Assembly: GCA_963383645.1 (NCBI GenBank)
Contig: OY726566.1
Location: 92,130,029 to 92,194,028 of the forward strand
Direction of reading: 5' to 3'
From: Muscardinus avellanarius
Lineage: Eukaryota; Chordata; Mammalia; Rodentia; Gliridae
Length of the DNA: 64,000 bases
Part shown: positions 54,473-64,000 of the stretch, piece after piece
Position numbering within the stretch: the first letter of the stretch is position 1
How the letters are laid out: each line of letters begins with the position of its first letter
Program-made: the position numbers and the translations under genes
The notes under the pieces: model-generated
The model's input: the letters and a program-made list of their open reading frames with translations, nothing else
Database searches by the model: none
What the model was told of the DNA's origin: nothing

Positions 54473-55364
54473 CAGCAACCCATTCTTAATGGTGTTTCTA
54501 TTGGGTCTGAATTGGGTGATCCACAGTGTGGCTGGCTAATGCCACCTTAGCTCTATGAGTTCTGAAGTTTCTCATTAAGAGCACCCTACCCTTACACAGG
54601 ACTCAGTTCTGAAAAATCACATGTTCTTTACACAGAACTAACCCATTTCCCAGATTCCCAGCTGACGTACCTACCCTTATCTGCCAGGGCCACTTGACAT
54701 CCCCCAAACACCAACTCAGAGCATCAGCTACGCACTCTGCTTCCTGCCAGAGTGGTCCAGAGAAGGCTGCTCCACCATTCCTCTCATCTTAAAGCTCCTG
54801 CTACAGGTCTTCCTTGGGGGCAAAGGCTGGGCCCCTGCAGCATCCCACTCTCAGGCTACACTAGGGGGAGCCATGGAGGTCCCAGTCTCTGGTACTAAGC
54901 ACTAACCCTGAAGTGAGAAGGGTTGATGCCTCCTGGGGATCCACAACCAGTGAGCTACAACAGACAGGAAGGACCCAGCGGGTACACTGTGCCTGCCCTC
55001 CATGCTATTCTGGGTCCCTGTGTTCCAAAGGGACTTCTCAGGTACGTCCTGCCTGGATTGTGCTGCCAGCTATGGTTCCTTAACAAACCAGGACAGACTT
55101 CATAGTCCGCCATTTCCCTGCTCCCTACTTCTCCCTTTGCCTTCGTCCACCCCTCAATAAAGTGATATCACATGAGCTTCTAGGGAAATACATCTGCAAT
55201 GATGGGACAAGGGACAGAAAGGCCAAGCCCAGGCCCCCAGCTTTGACTGGAATAGCGCCGCTCAGATCCGCTCTATGCACGGTAATTCCATACAGGATCC
55301 CACTTGATGTTAAAACGTCTACCATACTTATATATTTCTAAGTCACTGATCTAGATCCACCTCC
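54473..55364. other. Unannotated non-coding stretch
   Basis: No gene or repeat recognised. Confidence 0.4.
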
Positions 55365-55460
55365 TCATTTTATAACTGGTGGTGTTGAAGCGTAAGGTGG
55401 TGTTTCCCAAGGTCCCTTAGCTGCTAAGTGACAGAGCTGGGATTATCTACATTATCTGTG
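55365..55460 (-). repeat. MIR SINE remnant
   Basis: CTCCTCATTTTATAACTGGTG, TTCCCAAGGTCCCTTAGC and TAAGTGACAGAGCTGGGATT in reverse MIR order. Confidence 0.65.
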
Positions 55461-58004
55461 TCCAGGACCTTTCTACAGCACCAGCAGTTTCTAAGCAAAC
55501 TCACATTCGGAGATTATCTATGAACCTAAGGAAATGTGCACAGGTCTGAGAAACCCTACTGTCTTGAAAGGACAAGGAGCTGACCAGGAGCACAGAGATA
55601 ACAGGGCAAATACTGAGGCTGGAGGTAGATGGCCTGCTCACCGGGCACTATGGCACTTATGCACCCCAGGCTTTGCACACTCACCAGAACCCAGTTCTTG
55701 GTGTAACGGGAAAGTTCAGCTGAAATTACCCAGTCGAGAGTAAAGAAGAAATCTGTAGACATTCACACATACACATATGAACGTGCTTGTCTCAGTCTCT
55801 GGGTGGATTCCAGGTCTCCCCTCAGCATGCACACTTCTGTGGTTTCATGATCCATGCCACTGCATCCAAGGCTCTCAGAAGTTTCACATCAAGTAACCAC
55901 GCTGCTTACCTCTGCTTTACACCAGGGGTTCTTTGCGTGTCTGGCACCTCTTCACATCCCCACAAGGATACAGTTTGGGAACTTCTGCTCTCTTTAGTAT
56001 TGCCTTCAGGAAGTGGGCTGAGATGGAGAGGGAGAAAATGGACTCCAAGGTGCTCTGAGAGGTGAGCTGACACTCCGTGAGGACTCGGCCAGTGGCACGT
56101 CCTAACATCTGCTGCCCCCATATGCCTGCCTCTCTTTCTTTCTACCCCCACCCCATGCCAAGACACACAATCAGCCAAATTTTCATCACTTACTTTCCCT
56201 CCTCTTGACCTCTGGGCCCAATCCAAGGGCTGATTTGCACAGTCTCTGGTTCTAGACTCCACATTACCCATGGGCAATGAGCTGGACCCACAATAGAAGT
56301 CCCTTGAGGGTGTCAGATAGGAAGGCGATCTTAAGCGATGACCAGGAAAGCCTCTGAATTTTCCTTCCTAGATTTCCAGTGCCATCCTCCTCCATTCCTT
56401 GCATGCTCACACTTCAAAATGAGGAGACTCTTCCCTGTAAGTCCTCCGGAATTGATTGCACCGGGCCATGTTCAGCGCGTTGACTGCAGAGACGAGATCC
56501 TCTTAGCTAGTGATCTGTTTTGTGTCGGAGTGACAAAACATCCTAAAATCCAATTTGCTGTTGCGAATCCTGGTTCATGGAGAAGACACCGTGTGGGGGA
56601 GGGGGTGACCCAGGCTTAGCAGCCCAAAGAGGATGCCTAAGAACGCAAAACACCTGTTGGTCGAAGTGTGTGTTGCTTCTTCCACTCCTATGCCCCCTGA
56701 GGAAAGTGGTAAAATCCCAAAGGCACCCTTCTTGTCACCTCAAGTTTGACAGAACTTATACTCACTTTCACGGAGGAGAGGAGAAGCCAAATAAATCATG
56801 CATGGGATACTATGCTGACATATATACTAATTTGTTTTCACTAACAAATAATAACCCCTATGAATATGCCAGAAGTTATATATCATTTCCATCAATTGAT
56901 AGAAATGCTGCTTATAATTTTGTAATTTAAAAAATAATGCGTGGAGTAAAAAAAATAAAACTAGCCTCCAGATCTTTACTTATGGTTATTTCCTAAAATG
57001 TGCCAAACAGGGGGATTGAGTCTGCCAGCTTTTGTCCTGATTTTTGGGTGGGACAGCACAGAAGCTGTCCATAGCCCCCTTATGGCCTCACTGCCCATAC
57101 CTCTCACCACCAAATTATGATCCCTAGTGCCTTGTCCCAGCCTGTGCCATCTCAGGTCAAGACTCTTTTCTCTATATTCTTGAGGACCTACAGAAGCCCA
57201 CTAAATGCTGCAGGGTGATTCTCCCTTCACAGACCATTGGCACCAACTTCCAATGAGCCCCTGCCCCAAGTACCATAGGGTGCAGGCAAACAAAGAGCCT
57301 AATTTCCACAGGCAAAGATTGTCCCCACCTGTGGGTCCCAAAATCTAGAACCCTAGAGTTAGTGAATGAATGAAAGAACAAGTATGGAGTGCCTACTCTG
57401 AGCATCCAATAGTAGAATCCTTGCCAAGTGTGAACCGGCCATCAGTTGCTAAGCAACCTGAGGCCTGGGACATCTCAAACACTCTTCTCGGCCTAACTTC
57501 CTATGCCATCCAAAGAGAATCCCCCATACCTACCCTACAGAGTTACTTTCAGGAAAGCATCATTTCCACAGCACCAGCAAGTTGAAGCAACCACATGGGA
57601 GAAGCAGATTCCTACCACTCTTGGAGCCTCCAAGAATTAAAAGCAGAGATGGGACTTCAGTCATTCACTCTACCCCCCCCCTCCTTAGTCAGTTATTACC
57701 AGGAGAAAAGGGGAGTTCCCAAATTAGGTGACAATCTAGGAACAGAACCCTCTGCTAGAAAGAGTCATGCAAGTTGACAATCTACCAAGAGCATAGGAGG
57801 AGACCCATCTACCTTTGATGAATGGGGACATTGTGGCTCAAAGAATAAATTTTCCTGGGCCCAGAGGTAACTCAAGGAGTTAGGGCCAGACACACTCAGG
57901 TTGCCCCCAGCACAGTCTTCTGGAAGCCTCCCACGGGGCAGGGCAGAGGGTGCATTGCTGAGCACATGTATTCTAAGGAAGCAGCCATGGTGACCAGGAG
58001 CCAG
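55461..58004. other. Unannotated non-coding stretch
   Basis: About 2.5 kb with no recognised repeat or gene, an unusually repeat-poor block for this window. Open frames up to 123 codons on either strand overlap one another and lack signatures. Confidence 0.4.
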
Positions 58005-58230
58005 GTCGGATTGCTTAAGGGGAGACTTGGCTCTACCACTTGGCTGCTATGTGACCTTGGACAAAGCCCTCAACCTCCCTCATCTTGCCGTTATCATAGA
58101 AGACATGGAGAGAGCAATAGCAACTGCCTTCCTGGGTAGTTAAGAGGAATAAAGGAGCCAACCAGTGTGAAGTACTTAAGTGATAACCTAATCTAAGTCA
58201 ATGCTTCCTAAATATTGGCCACTGTCATCA
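58005..58230 (+). repeat. MIR SINE remnant
   Basis: TGGCTCTACCACTTGGCTGC, TATGTGACCTTGGACAAAGC, CCTCAACCTCCCTCATCTTG and GTGAAGTACTTAAGTGATAAC: a near full-length forward MIR. Confidence 0.8.
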
Positions 58231-58679
58231 TTATTGATTTGAGTTATTTTCCATCCTTTTGCTTCCATAGGACTCAAACCAGTACTAACTAATGTCCTTG
58301 CAGCCTCTTTTCCGGGGGACTGGTGCCATCAGATTGTGGGACAGAAGTCCTCATGCAGGACTCCAGAGGCTTTTCCTCCAAGCTGCTTCATACAAACAGA
58401 GATGCAGCCCCCTCTGTGAGGTGCAAGGCCTCCTGTGGGGCATTAGGACCTCCTGCCTGCCTTCCCTTTTAAGAGCCATCCCTTACTGTACAGCAGCAAA
58501 GGCCCCTTCAGATTCCCACTGGCTCCACCTCCCTGTCCAGGCTAGAATGCTACAGCCTAGCCAGGGCACCAGCAAAGGCTTCCAAAGAGTGAGCCTGGAC
58601 CCAGAGAGCGACTCAGGTGGGTGTTCAGGGAAGGGAGCAGTGGGGATCACAGCTTTTAAAGAGACCGGGTCCACGAGGC
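58231..58679. other. Unannotated stretch with a 155-codon open frame
   Basis: A forward frame at 58292-58759 is open but runs into the AT-rich candidate conserved element and has no recognisable domain. I treat it as chance. Confidence 0.35.
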
Positions 58680-58870
58680 TCTGGGTGGACTGTGCATTGC
58701 TCAATGGAGCCTATAGAGCAATTATCCTAATCATGTGCATCTCCCAAACAGCTGTTTGATTTATTAGCACGACACCTTTCTTTTAAATGCCACTCTTAAA
58801 TATAAATAACATTTAATCATCTAGCTGTCTTTAAATTCATGTTATATTGATTTCTTAGAATGCCACAAAT
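58680..58870. other. Candidate conserved non-coding element
   Basis: Dense homeodomain/POU-like cores: GAGCAATTATCCTAATCATG, GTTTGATTTATTAGCACGAC and AACATTTAATCATCTAGCTG, in repeat-free sequence 4 kb from the CpG island on its presumed transcribed side. Looks like a developmental enhancer; inference. Confidence 0.4.
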
Positions 58871-61850
58871 TTGAGGGTGAATGGGTGGATTGTGTACACA
58901 AAGCCAAGAGGTGGATTAGCAATTGGGGAGAGGGGGTGGGGCACTGGAGGAGAGGGAAGGAGGTGCGAAGGGAGGGAACCTGTTCAGTAGCCTGAGATCC
59001 GAATCAGATTCACAGGGGGTGACACTGGACACAAACAGGAAGAGAAGAGGAGGTGGCACATCTGTTACACAGACCGATGACAGCCAAGATCACGGTCGGT
59101 TTTCGGTACCACTGCCGCCCCATCATGGCCAGTTACGGAGCCACTCCAACAGGTCTCTGATGTGCATTGTCTGTGCAGTGCCTTCTTTGGAAGAGGATGG
59201 GGAGAAACAGCTAAGAAATGCCCCCTAGCTGGCTAAGAGGAGAGAGACTCGCTGCAATTTCTTTGCATCAAAGCCTGGTGTTAACTATAAGCCGAGAGCA
59301 GTTACTAACCCATCCCCCTAAGCTCTCCCCACTTCGGGACTGCAGCCAACCTAGAAAGCCCCCACTGAATTCCCAGCAGCTCTCATTGTGATTACAATGA
59401 TCCGGGGGCCAAGGATAGACAGACTCTGACATGCAGATGTCCCTGTCTGCAGATCGCAGGAACAGTGGCAGCCTGAGAGGCATCGGAGAAAGAGAAAGGA
59501 AACAAGCTGGCTGCCAGGGATTCCTCCGGAAATGTTTGCAGAGCATCGGTGGGCACCCACGATAAAGTCCTGGGAGGACCCAGGACAGCCCTGGGAATCC
59601 AGGAAGAAGCAGCTTGCAAGGGACCCACGCCTAGTGTTCACCAGAGAGCAGGTAGAACAAAGTCCAGAGAGTGAGGGGCAGCCAGAAAGAATCATTCATG
59701 CCTGGCCCTTTTCTGGTGCAGTTGATACCCTCCCCAGTGAGGAAGACCCAGGAGAATGAAAAGGAAGGCCACAGAAGAGTGGCAGAGAGAATCGCACTGT
59801 GGCATACTCCAGGGCTGGGCAATTAAGCCAGGAAACGGGGAAAAAAAGATGTACACCCAGCTTTACACAGATGTTAATTAATGCCTGACTTGTCCTAGAA
59901 ACCAAATTGGAACCAAGGCTTAGCGCAGAAAGTATGGGGTTTTGTTTGAACCCAGATATTCAGCTTATAACCAAGATAATGATTGTTGGCTTGGCATTAA
60001 AATGATGGATCCTGAGGAAGCAAATATATGAGAGAGGAAAGACAGGAGGGAAGGAAGCAGAGGCCCGGAGCACAGTCTACTGGGGAGATGCACAGAAGAC
60101 TCAGGAAGATGGGCACACCAGCTTTTGCCCCTGCAGGTCCCACGGGGGAATGTCTACCTGGGAGGCACCCGCTGTTGACGGAGCTCACGATTGCTGCCGA
60201 GAGCCATGTGCTACCTACCCTAAGCGTTTGTGGGACCTCCCTGTCCACACACTCAAAGGGTGTGCGTAGGGAAATATGCCAGTTTTCCCACAGCCCCGGA
60301 GACAGAGATGGGCCCTCCTGATACACACAGTTGGACCAGTTGACTATATTTGGCTGGACTCTGAGAATCCCTGTGCATATTTGAATGTGTGGGTGTGCGC
60401 GCACACGTGCATGTGCGTGTGTGTGCCCACCGTTCTTAAAAAGAAAATATTGTTTCTCCCCCTCCCCGCCTGTGGACTGGGTTCTCCCATTGTGAGAGCT
60501 TTGCTTTATCCCATCTACCCTTTTCAATCAATCAAAGGGCAGCTCACAAGGCAGCTCACAGCAGGAACACAATCTCCCTCCTGGGGCGTCTGCTCTTCTC
60601 CCCAGTCTAGCCAGAGACCTTTGTGGGAGCTGAAAAGTTTGAAAATAGCAGATCTGGAGGAGCAGAAAAGGCCCTTGATTTCTGCACCCATCTTCAGGTT
60701 TTGCAAAAGCAGCCTGAATTCTGTGCCCAAGCCTGGAGGCCTCCTTGTTCAAAAGAATATTTGCTCCTCAGCCCTCATTTTCCCCCATGATGGACTTGTG
60801 AGACACTTTGAGCCTATGATCTTATGTAGAAGGTACAAGTTTATCCTTTTTTTTTTTTTTTGGTTGCCCAAAAAGCCAATATAAAGGAAGAACTATAGAA
60901 ACATAGGAGCTTGCTATATGTGCATTCTGTCCTGAAATAATATTTCATTCCGATTTCCCATTCTCCTTAGAATAAGAACTGAGTCCTGCAAATCAGTTAC
61001 TCTTCAACCCCAAGATGAAAACTATGAAAAAGCCCCTTTGGGACCCCAACCATCTCCTATCTCCTCCAGGAAAAGTTTGAAAATGAGTATCCTGGGAAAC
61101 TCCAGCCAAGGAGAAAAGGGAAAGCAGAGCTTTAGGAAAAGAAAACCTTTGAATCATTGGCTTCCAGAGCACCGTTCTGCACACAGGAGCAGCCGGGCTC
61201 TGGGGGACGCTGGCAGACTCAAGAACGCCTTATAGGGTGGGCACTGCCCACGTGGTCATGGGAGAGTGGACCTTCCTTCCCTGGAAGACTACACCCCTCT
61301 GGCTCCCTGTTCCTAGGTCTTTTTCCATGTGACAGGTGTTAGCCAGGGGCACCGGGAAAGGCAGCCCCAAGCGCCCAGGAAAGGGGGACCTAATGCTAGT
61401 CTCCAAGCCCTGCCTGCTGGCGTCTCCCAGCGACTGGGGATGTGAAAAAGGTCGTGTCTTTTCAGGAGGTTCTGACCCTGGCACCCTCCCTGCACCAGCA
61501 ACACAGACACCGAGGTGCGATGCGGAAGCTCTTCCTGCCTGAAATCCCGGCGCATTCCCGGGGAAGCGGTGCCACGCTTCGGAAAGGCGTGTGTGCTGCC
61601 TGTCACTGGGGAAACGCAGCGGTTCCCAATGCACCGCCCTACAGAACTGCAGCCCCAGCCGCCCGGGGTGGCCTCTTCCCCGCACTATGGGCCACCACGC
61701 TTTCCAAATATCTGTCGGTCCATCTCTCGGTCGGCCTCAGGTTAAAAATCTCAAGGTGTCCAAAGGCCACGGAGCTGCGCTTACACTGGGCGGGTCTCCC
61801 AAGACCTCCCATGACTTCTCCCATTTTTTTTTTTTTTAAATAACCAGCTA
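58871..61850. other. Unannotated stretch adjoining the CpG island
   Basis: No repeats recognised over about 3 kb, which is common close to a promoter. Alternating GTGTGCGCGCACACGTGC at 60388-60425 is potential Z-DNA. Open frames of 133-202 codons here lie on both strands and overlap. T-runs at 60848-60861 and 61825-61838. Confidence 0.4.
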
Positions 61851-62240
61851 GGGATGAAAAGGGGCTGGAAACTGAAATCCTCTCCCTCAAGCCTACCCGG
61901 GTGGGAGGGGGAGCCTGTCTTGCCCCGACTCCCACCGTGAAAGTCCTGGGCGAAAGAAGTCTGAGTCCCGGGAGCGGGAGAAGAGTGAGAAGACGGGAAA
62001 TCCCTGCTCGGGCCGCGGCTGCACCCCAGCCCAGCCGGCGCCCAGGTGGGACGTGGGCAGGTGCGTGAGTGCGATGTGTGCCTTGTGTATTTGCGTGTGC
62101 GCGTGAGTGCGCGTGTGTGCATGTGTGCGTGTGCAGCGGGCTGGCTCCTGGGCAGCCTCCGAGGACTCCCGGCCCGGCCCGGGTGTCTCCGCCCGCGCTG
62201 GCCTCGCCGCCCGCCCGGCCCCGCGCCCCGGCCGGCCGGC

Positions 62241-62250
62241 TCCTTACCTG
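62241..62250 (-). promoter_or_regulatory. 5' splice donor (minus strand)
   Basis: CAG|GTAAGGA on the minus strand, seven of nine positions optimal for a U1 site. Confidence 0.6.
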
Positions 62251-63280
62251 GCAGCGCCGCGTTCCCTCCTTCAGCGGGAGCGCCGCATTGACACTGCAGA
62301 TGGTGCCGCTGCCTCTCGCCCTCCTCTGAACGTGCGCGTGTGCGCGCGTGTGTGTGGCTGCCTCCTCCAGCCCAGCCCCGAACGCGAATACTCCACCGAG
62401 GCGCCGGGAAGAAGCCCAGGCGAGCGGAGGGGGCCGAGCCAGAGCCCGCGGGGCTTGACAGCTCCTCCGGCGGCGTCCAAGGTGGGCGTAATGTCCAACA
62501 AAAAGGTCGGGAAACGCGAATCGATTCCGAGCACCTCTCGCCGAGCCCGAGCCCCGGAGCCCGAGCGGCCGCGGCGGCTCCCGGGGGCTGCGGTGGCGGC
62601 GCGGGCTGCCCCCCTCCGTCCCCGCCCCCGCGGGCTGAATGTCCTTGATGCCAAGCGGGCACGGCGGCGTCACTCCGCGCCGCCCATGCTCGCCCGGTCG
62701 GGCCGGTGCCCAGGCGCGGCGAGTGCGCGGGGGACCCGCCGGGGAGCGCTCTCGGCGCCTCGGCGCGCCCGGCTGGGCAGCGGCGGCCGCCCCCCCGCAG
62801 CCCTGGGCCGCTGCCGCCCCCGCCCCTGCCGGGGGACTCGCCGGGCAGTGCCCGGGGGCCGGGGCTGGGGGGCCGCCGGCTGCTCCCCGGGGAGGCGCGG
62901 GGCTGCGGCGGGCGCTGCGGCGGCCGAGAGCACGGCCGCGGTCGGAGCCGGGCCTCCCGGGCGCGCCCCCGGCCCCCCGGGTGGGCTGCTCGCAAAGTTT
63001 GCAGGGGGCAGGGAGCGGGGCCGCCGCTGGCTCGGCCGCCGCCGGAGCTCCCGGGCTGCCTGCTGCCGCCGCGGCTCGCTGCTGCTGTGCATTGAAGCCC
63101 GGCCAAGCGCTGCAAAAACTCCAGCTGCCTGGCGCTCTCTGGGTCCTCCTCCCCTCCCTCCCGCCCTCCCAGCTTCCCTTCCTCCCTCCCTCGCCTCGCC
63201 TCCTCCCCTCCCCGCGCCCGCCCGCCCGCCGCCGCTCCCTCTCTGGCTCGCTCTCGCTGGCTGGGAGCTCGGGGCTGACA
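62248..63280 (-). other. Probable 5' non-coding first exon of a leftward gene
   Basis: On the minus strand the island ends in a strong splice donor: exon ...GCTGCCAG, intron GTAAGGAGCC (junction 62248/62247). The start near 63280 is a guess, where the purine-rich GAGGGAGCGGCGG sequence begins. Of the frames with an ATG in this span, those starting at 63281, 63092 and 62654 stop before the donor and have weak start contexts. The exon is therefore most likely 5' UTR, with coding exons further left. I looked for exon 2 within the window and did not recognise one; the intron may be longer than 62 kb. The gene could not be named. Confidence 0.55.
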
Positions 63281-63289
63281 TCTAGACCG

Positions 63290-63484
63290 AGGGAGAGCTG
63301 CCGGCAGAGGGGGCCGGGGGCGCCTCCCCACACGCTGCGCCGCCGGCTCTCCCCCGCGTGGACGTCTGCAGACACCCTCCTGGGTCCCCTCGGCCGGCCC
63401 GAGTCATCCTGGCCCTGGCGGCGTGGGGCAGAGGGACGCAGACATGGTGACAGGGTGCCTCCTTGGAGAGAGGCACCCCAGAAG
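63290..63484 (+). other. Possible divergent first exon
   Basis: Rightward of the island a donor-like CCCCAGAAG|GTGAGGATG lies at 63484/63485, which would fit a short divergent non-coding transcript. Start and extent are unknown. Confidence 0.25.
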
Positions 63485-64000
63485 GTGAGGATGTAGGTGC
63501 AGAGGGTCACAGGGACCCTCGGGCGTTCAGAACAGACCCAGGCACACGCAGACACCAAAAACAGGAACCCATTCTTTACCAGACCCGCCCCAACCCCCCC
63601 ACGAAGGCACCCCTGTGCCGCACCTGAGGATGTCCTGAGCAAGGAGGGGAGGCCTGAGCGAGAAAGCAATGAATAGCCAGGTGCCCTGGAGCCGGCTGGG
63701 TGGCCTGACTTAGCCAGCTAGGTCTGCATGGAGAGGCCAGCCTGGCCCTCCATCCTAGCAGACAACCCAGGCAGCCCATGCCAACGTCTGGGTAGTATCA
63801 GCAGCCCCGAGAAAGAAATCAAAGGTTCCTCTACATTCAACAGCCTTTGGGGCAGAGAAGAAGCTGGTGAAGACAGGAAGTGGGCGCTACCTGGGAAATT
63901 TCCCTCTAGACCCCCCAGGAGTGTGCCTGCCCACTCGGAGAAAATTCAAGGGCCCATCTTCTTGCCTCAACTCTGTGCCTGCCTTCCTGATCCCTGCTCC
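63485..64000. other. Unannotated stretch right of the CpG island
   Basis: GC falls to background level. No repeat, exon or regulatory motif recognised. Confidence 0.4.

Larger units (their letters stand above)
61900..63480. promoter_or_regulatory. CpG island promoter
   Basis: About 1.5 kb of very high GC with abundant CpG (densest 62150-63420), GGGCGG/CCCGCCCC Sp1-type boxes, and pyrimidine-rich CCTCCCTC repeats at 63140-63240. No TATA box is evident. Stop codons are so rare that open frames of 200-676 codons appear on both strands. This is the pattern of a TATA-less promoter of a developmental or housekeeping gene. The leftward splice donor inside it (62247) makes the main transcript minus-strand. 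Confidence 0.88.

Noticed and set aside
58292..58759. 155-codon forward frame
   Set aside because: No domain, and the 3' third is AT-rich non-coding-like sequence; no splice or start context.
59997..60884. 176-codon reverse and 202-codon forward frames that overlap
   Set aside because: They share the same bases on opposite strands, include a GT-repeat translated as Cys/Val/His runs, and have no protein signature.
61639..63669. 676-codon minus-strand open frame through the CpG island, with 516- and 392-codon companions in other frames and strands
   Set aside because: Stop codons are rare in CpG-rich DNA. The frames are Ala/Gly/Pro/Arg-rich with no domain, exist on both strands at once, and the longest runs through the splice donor at 62247 into intron-like sequence.

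Overview
This is mammalian nuclear DNA, almost certainly rodent and most likely from a squirrel-lineage (sciurid or close relative) genome. The main evidence is about twenty copies of one composite SINE. Each has a B1-like left half (GCCGGGCGTGGTGGCACAC...) joined to an ID/tRNA-like right half that ends in ...CCCCAGTACCA plus an A-rich tail. Older mammal-wide repeats (MIR, L2, L3/CR1, MER5-type hAT, Tigger-type elements, worn L1) make up much of the rest. No complete host protein-coding gene could be supported. The window looks intergenic or intronic until its right end.

Layout. 1-23.4 kb: non-coding DNA with worn L1, L2, MIR and DNA-transposon copies, several SINEs, simple repeats including a ~160-bp TCC/TTC tract at 10.3 kb, and a perfect 15-bp-arm hairpin at 14.07 kb. 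23.49-32.04 kb: the outstanding feature, a full-length L1 with two intact reading frames (ORF1p 305 aa; ORF2p 1275 aa with every catalytic residue I checked). It lies between 13-bp direct repeats that split an ancient MIR. The insertion does not stop at the L1 3' end. It carries about 1.3 kb more DNA with four SINEs, so it reads as an L1 3' transduction that ended in the A-tail of the last SINE. 32-61 kb: more non-coding DNA with SINEs (one three-deep nest at 48.8-49.5 kb), a 312-bp solo LTR with 6-bp target duplication inside a Tigger-type element (37.2-37.9 kb), short copies of the same L1 3' UTR, and several AT-rich blocks that look like conserved non-coding elements.

61.9-63.5 kb is a strong CpG island. 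Its minus strand shows a good 5' splice donor at 62248/62247 and no credible start codon reading into it, so I read it as the promoter and 5' non-coding first exon of a leftward gene whose coding exons were not recognised here. A possible rightward donor at 63484/63485 hints at divergent transcription. I could not name the gene.

The only working machinery encoded here is the L1: ORF1p (RNA-binding chaperone) and ORF2p (endonuclease/reverse transcriptase) act together on their own RNA and would also have mobilised the SINEs in the window. All repeat-family calls come from remembered consensus sequences, not from a database search.
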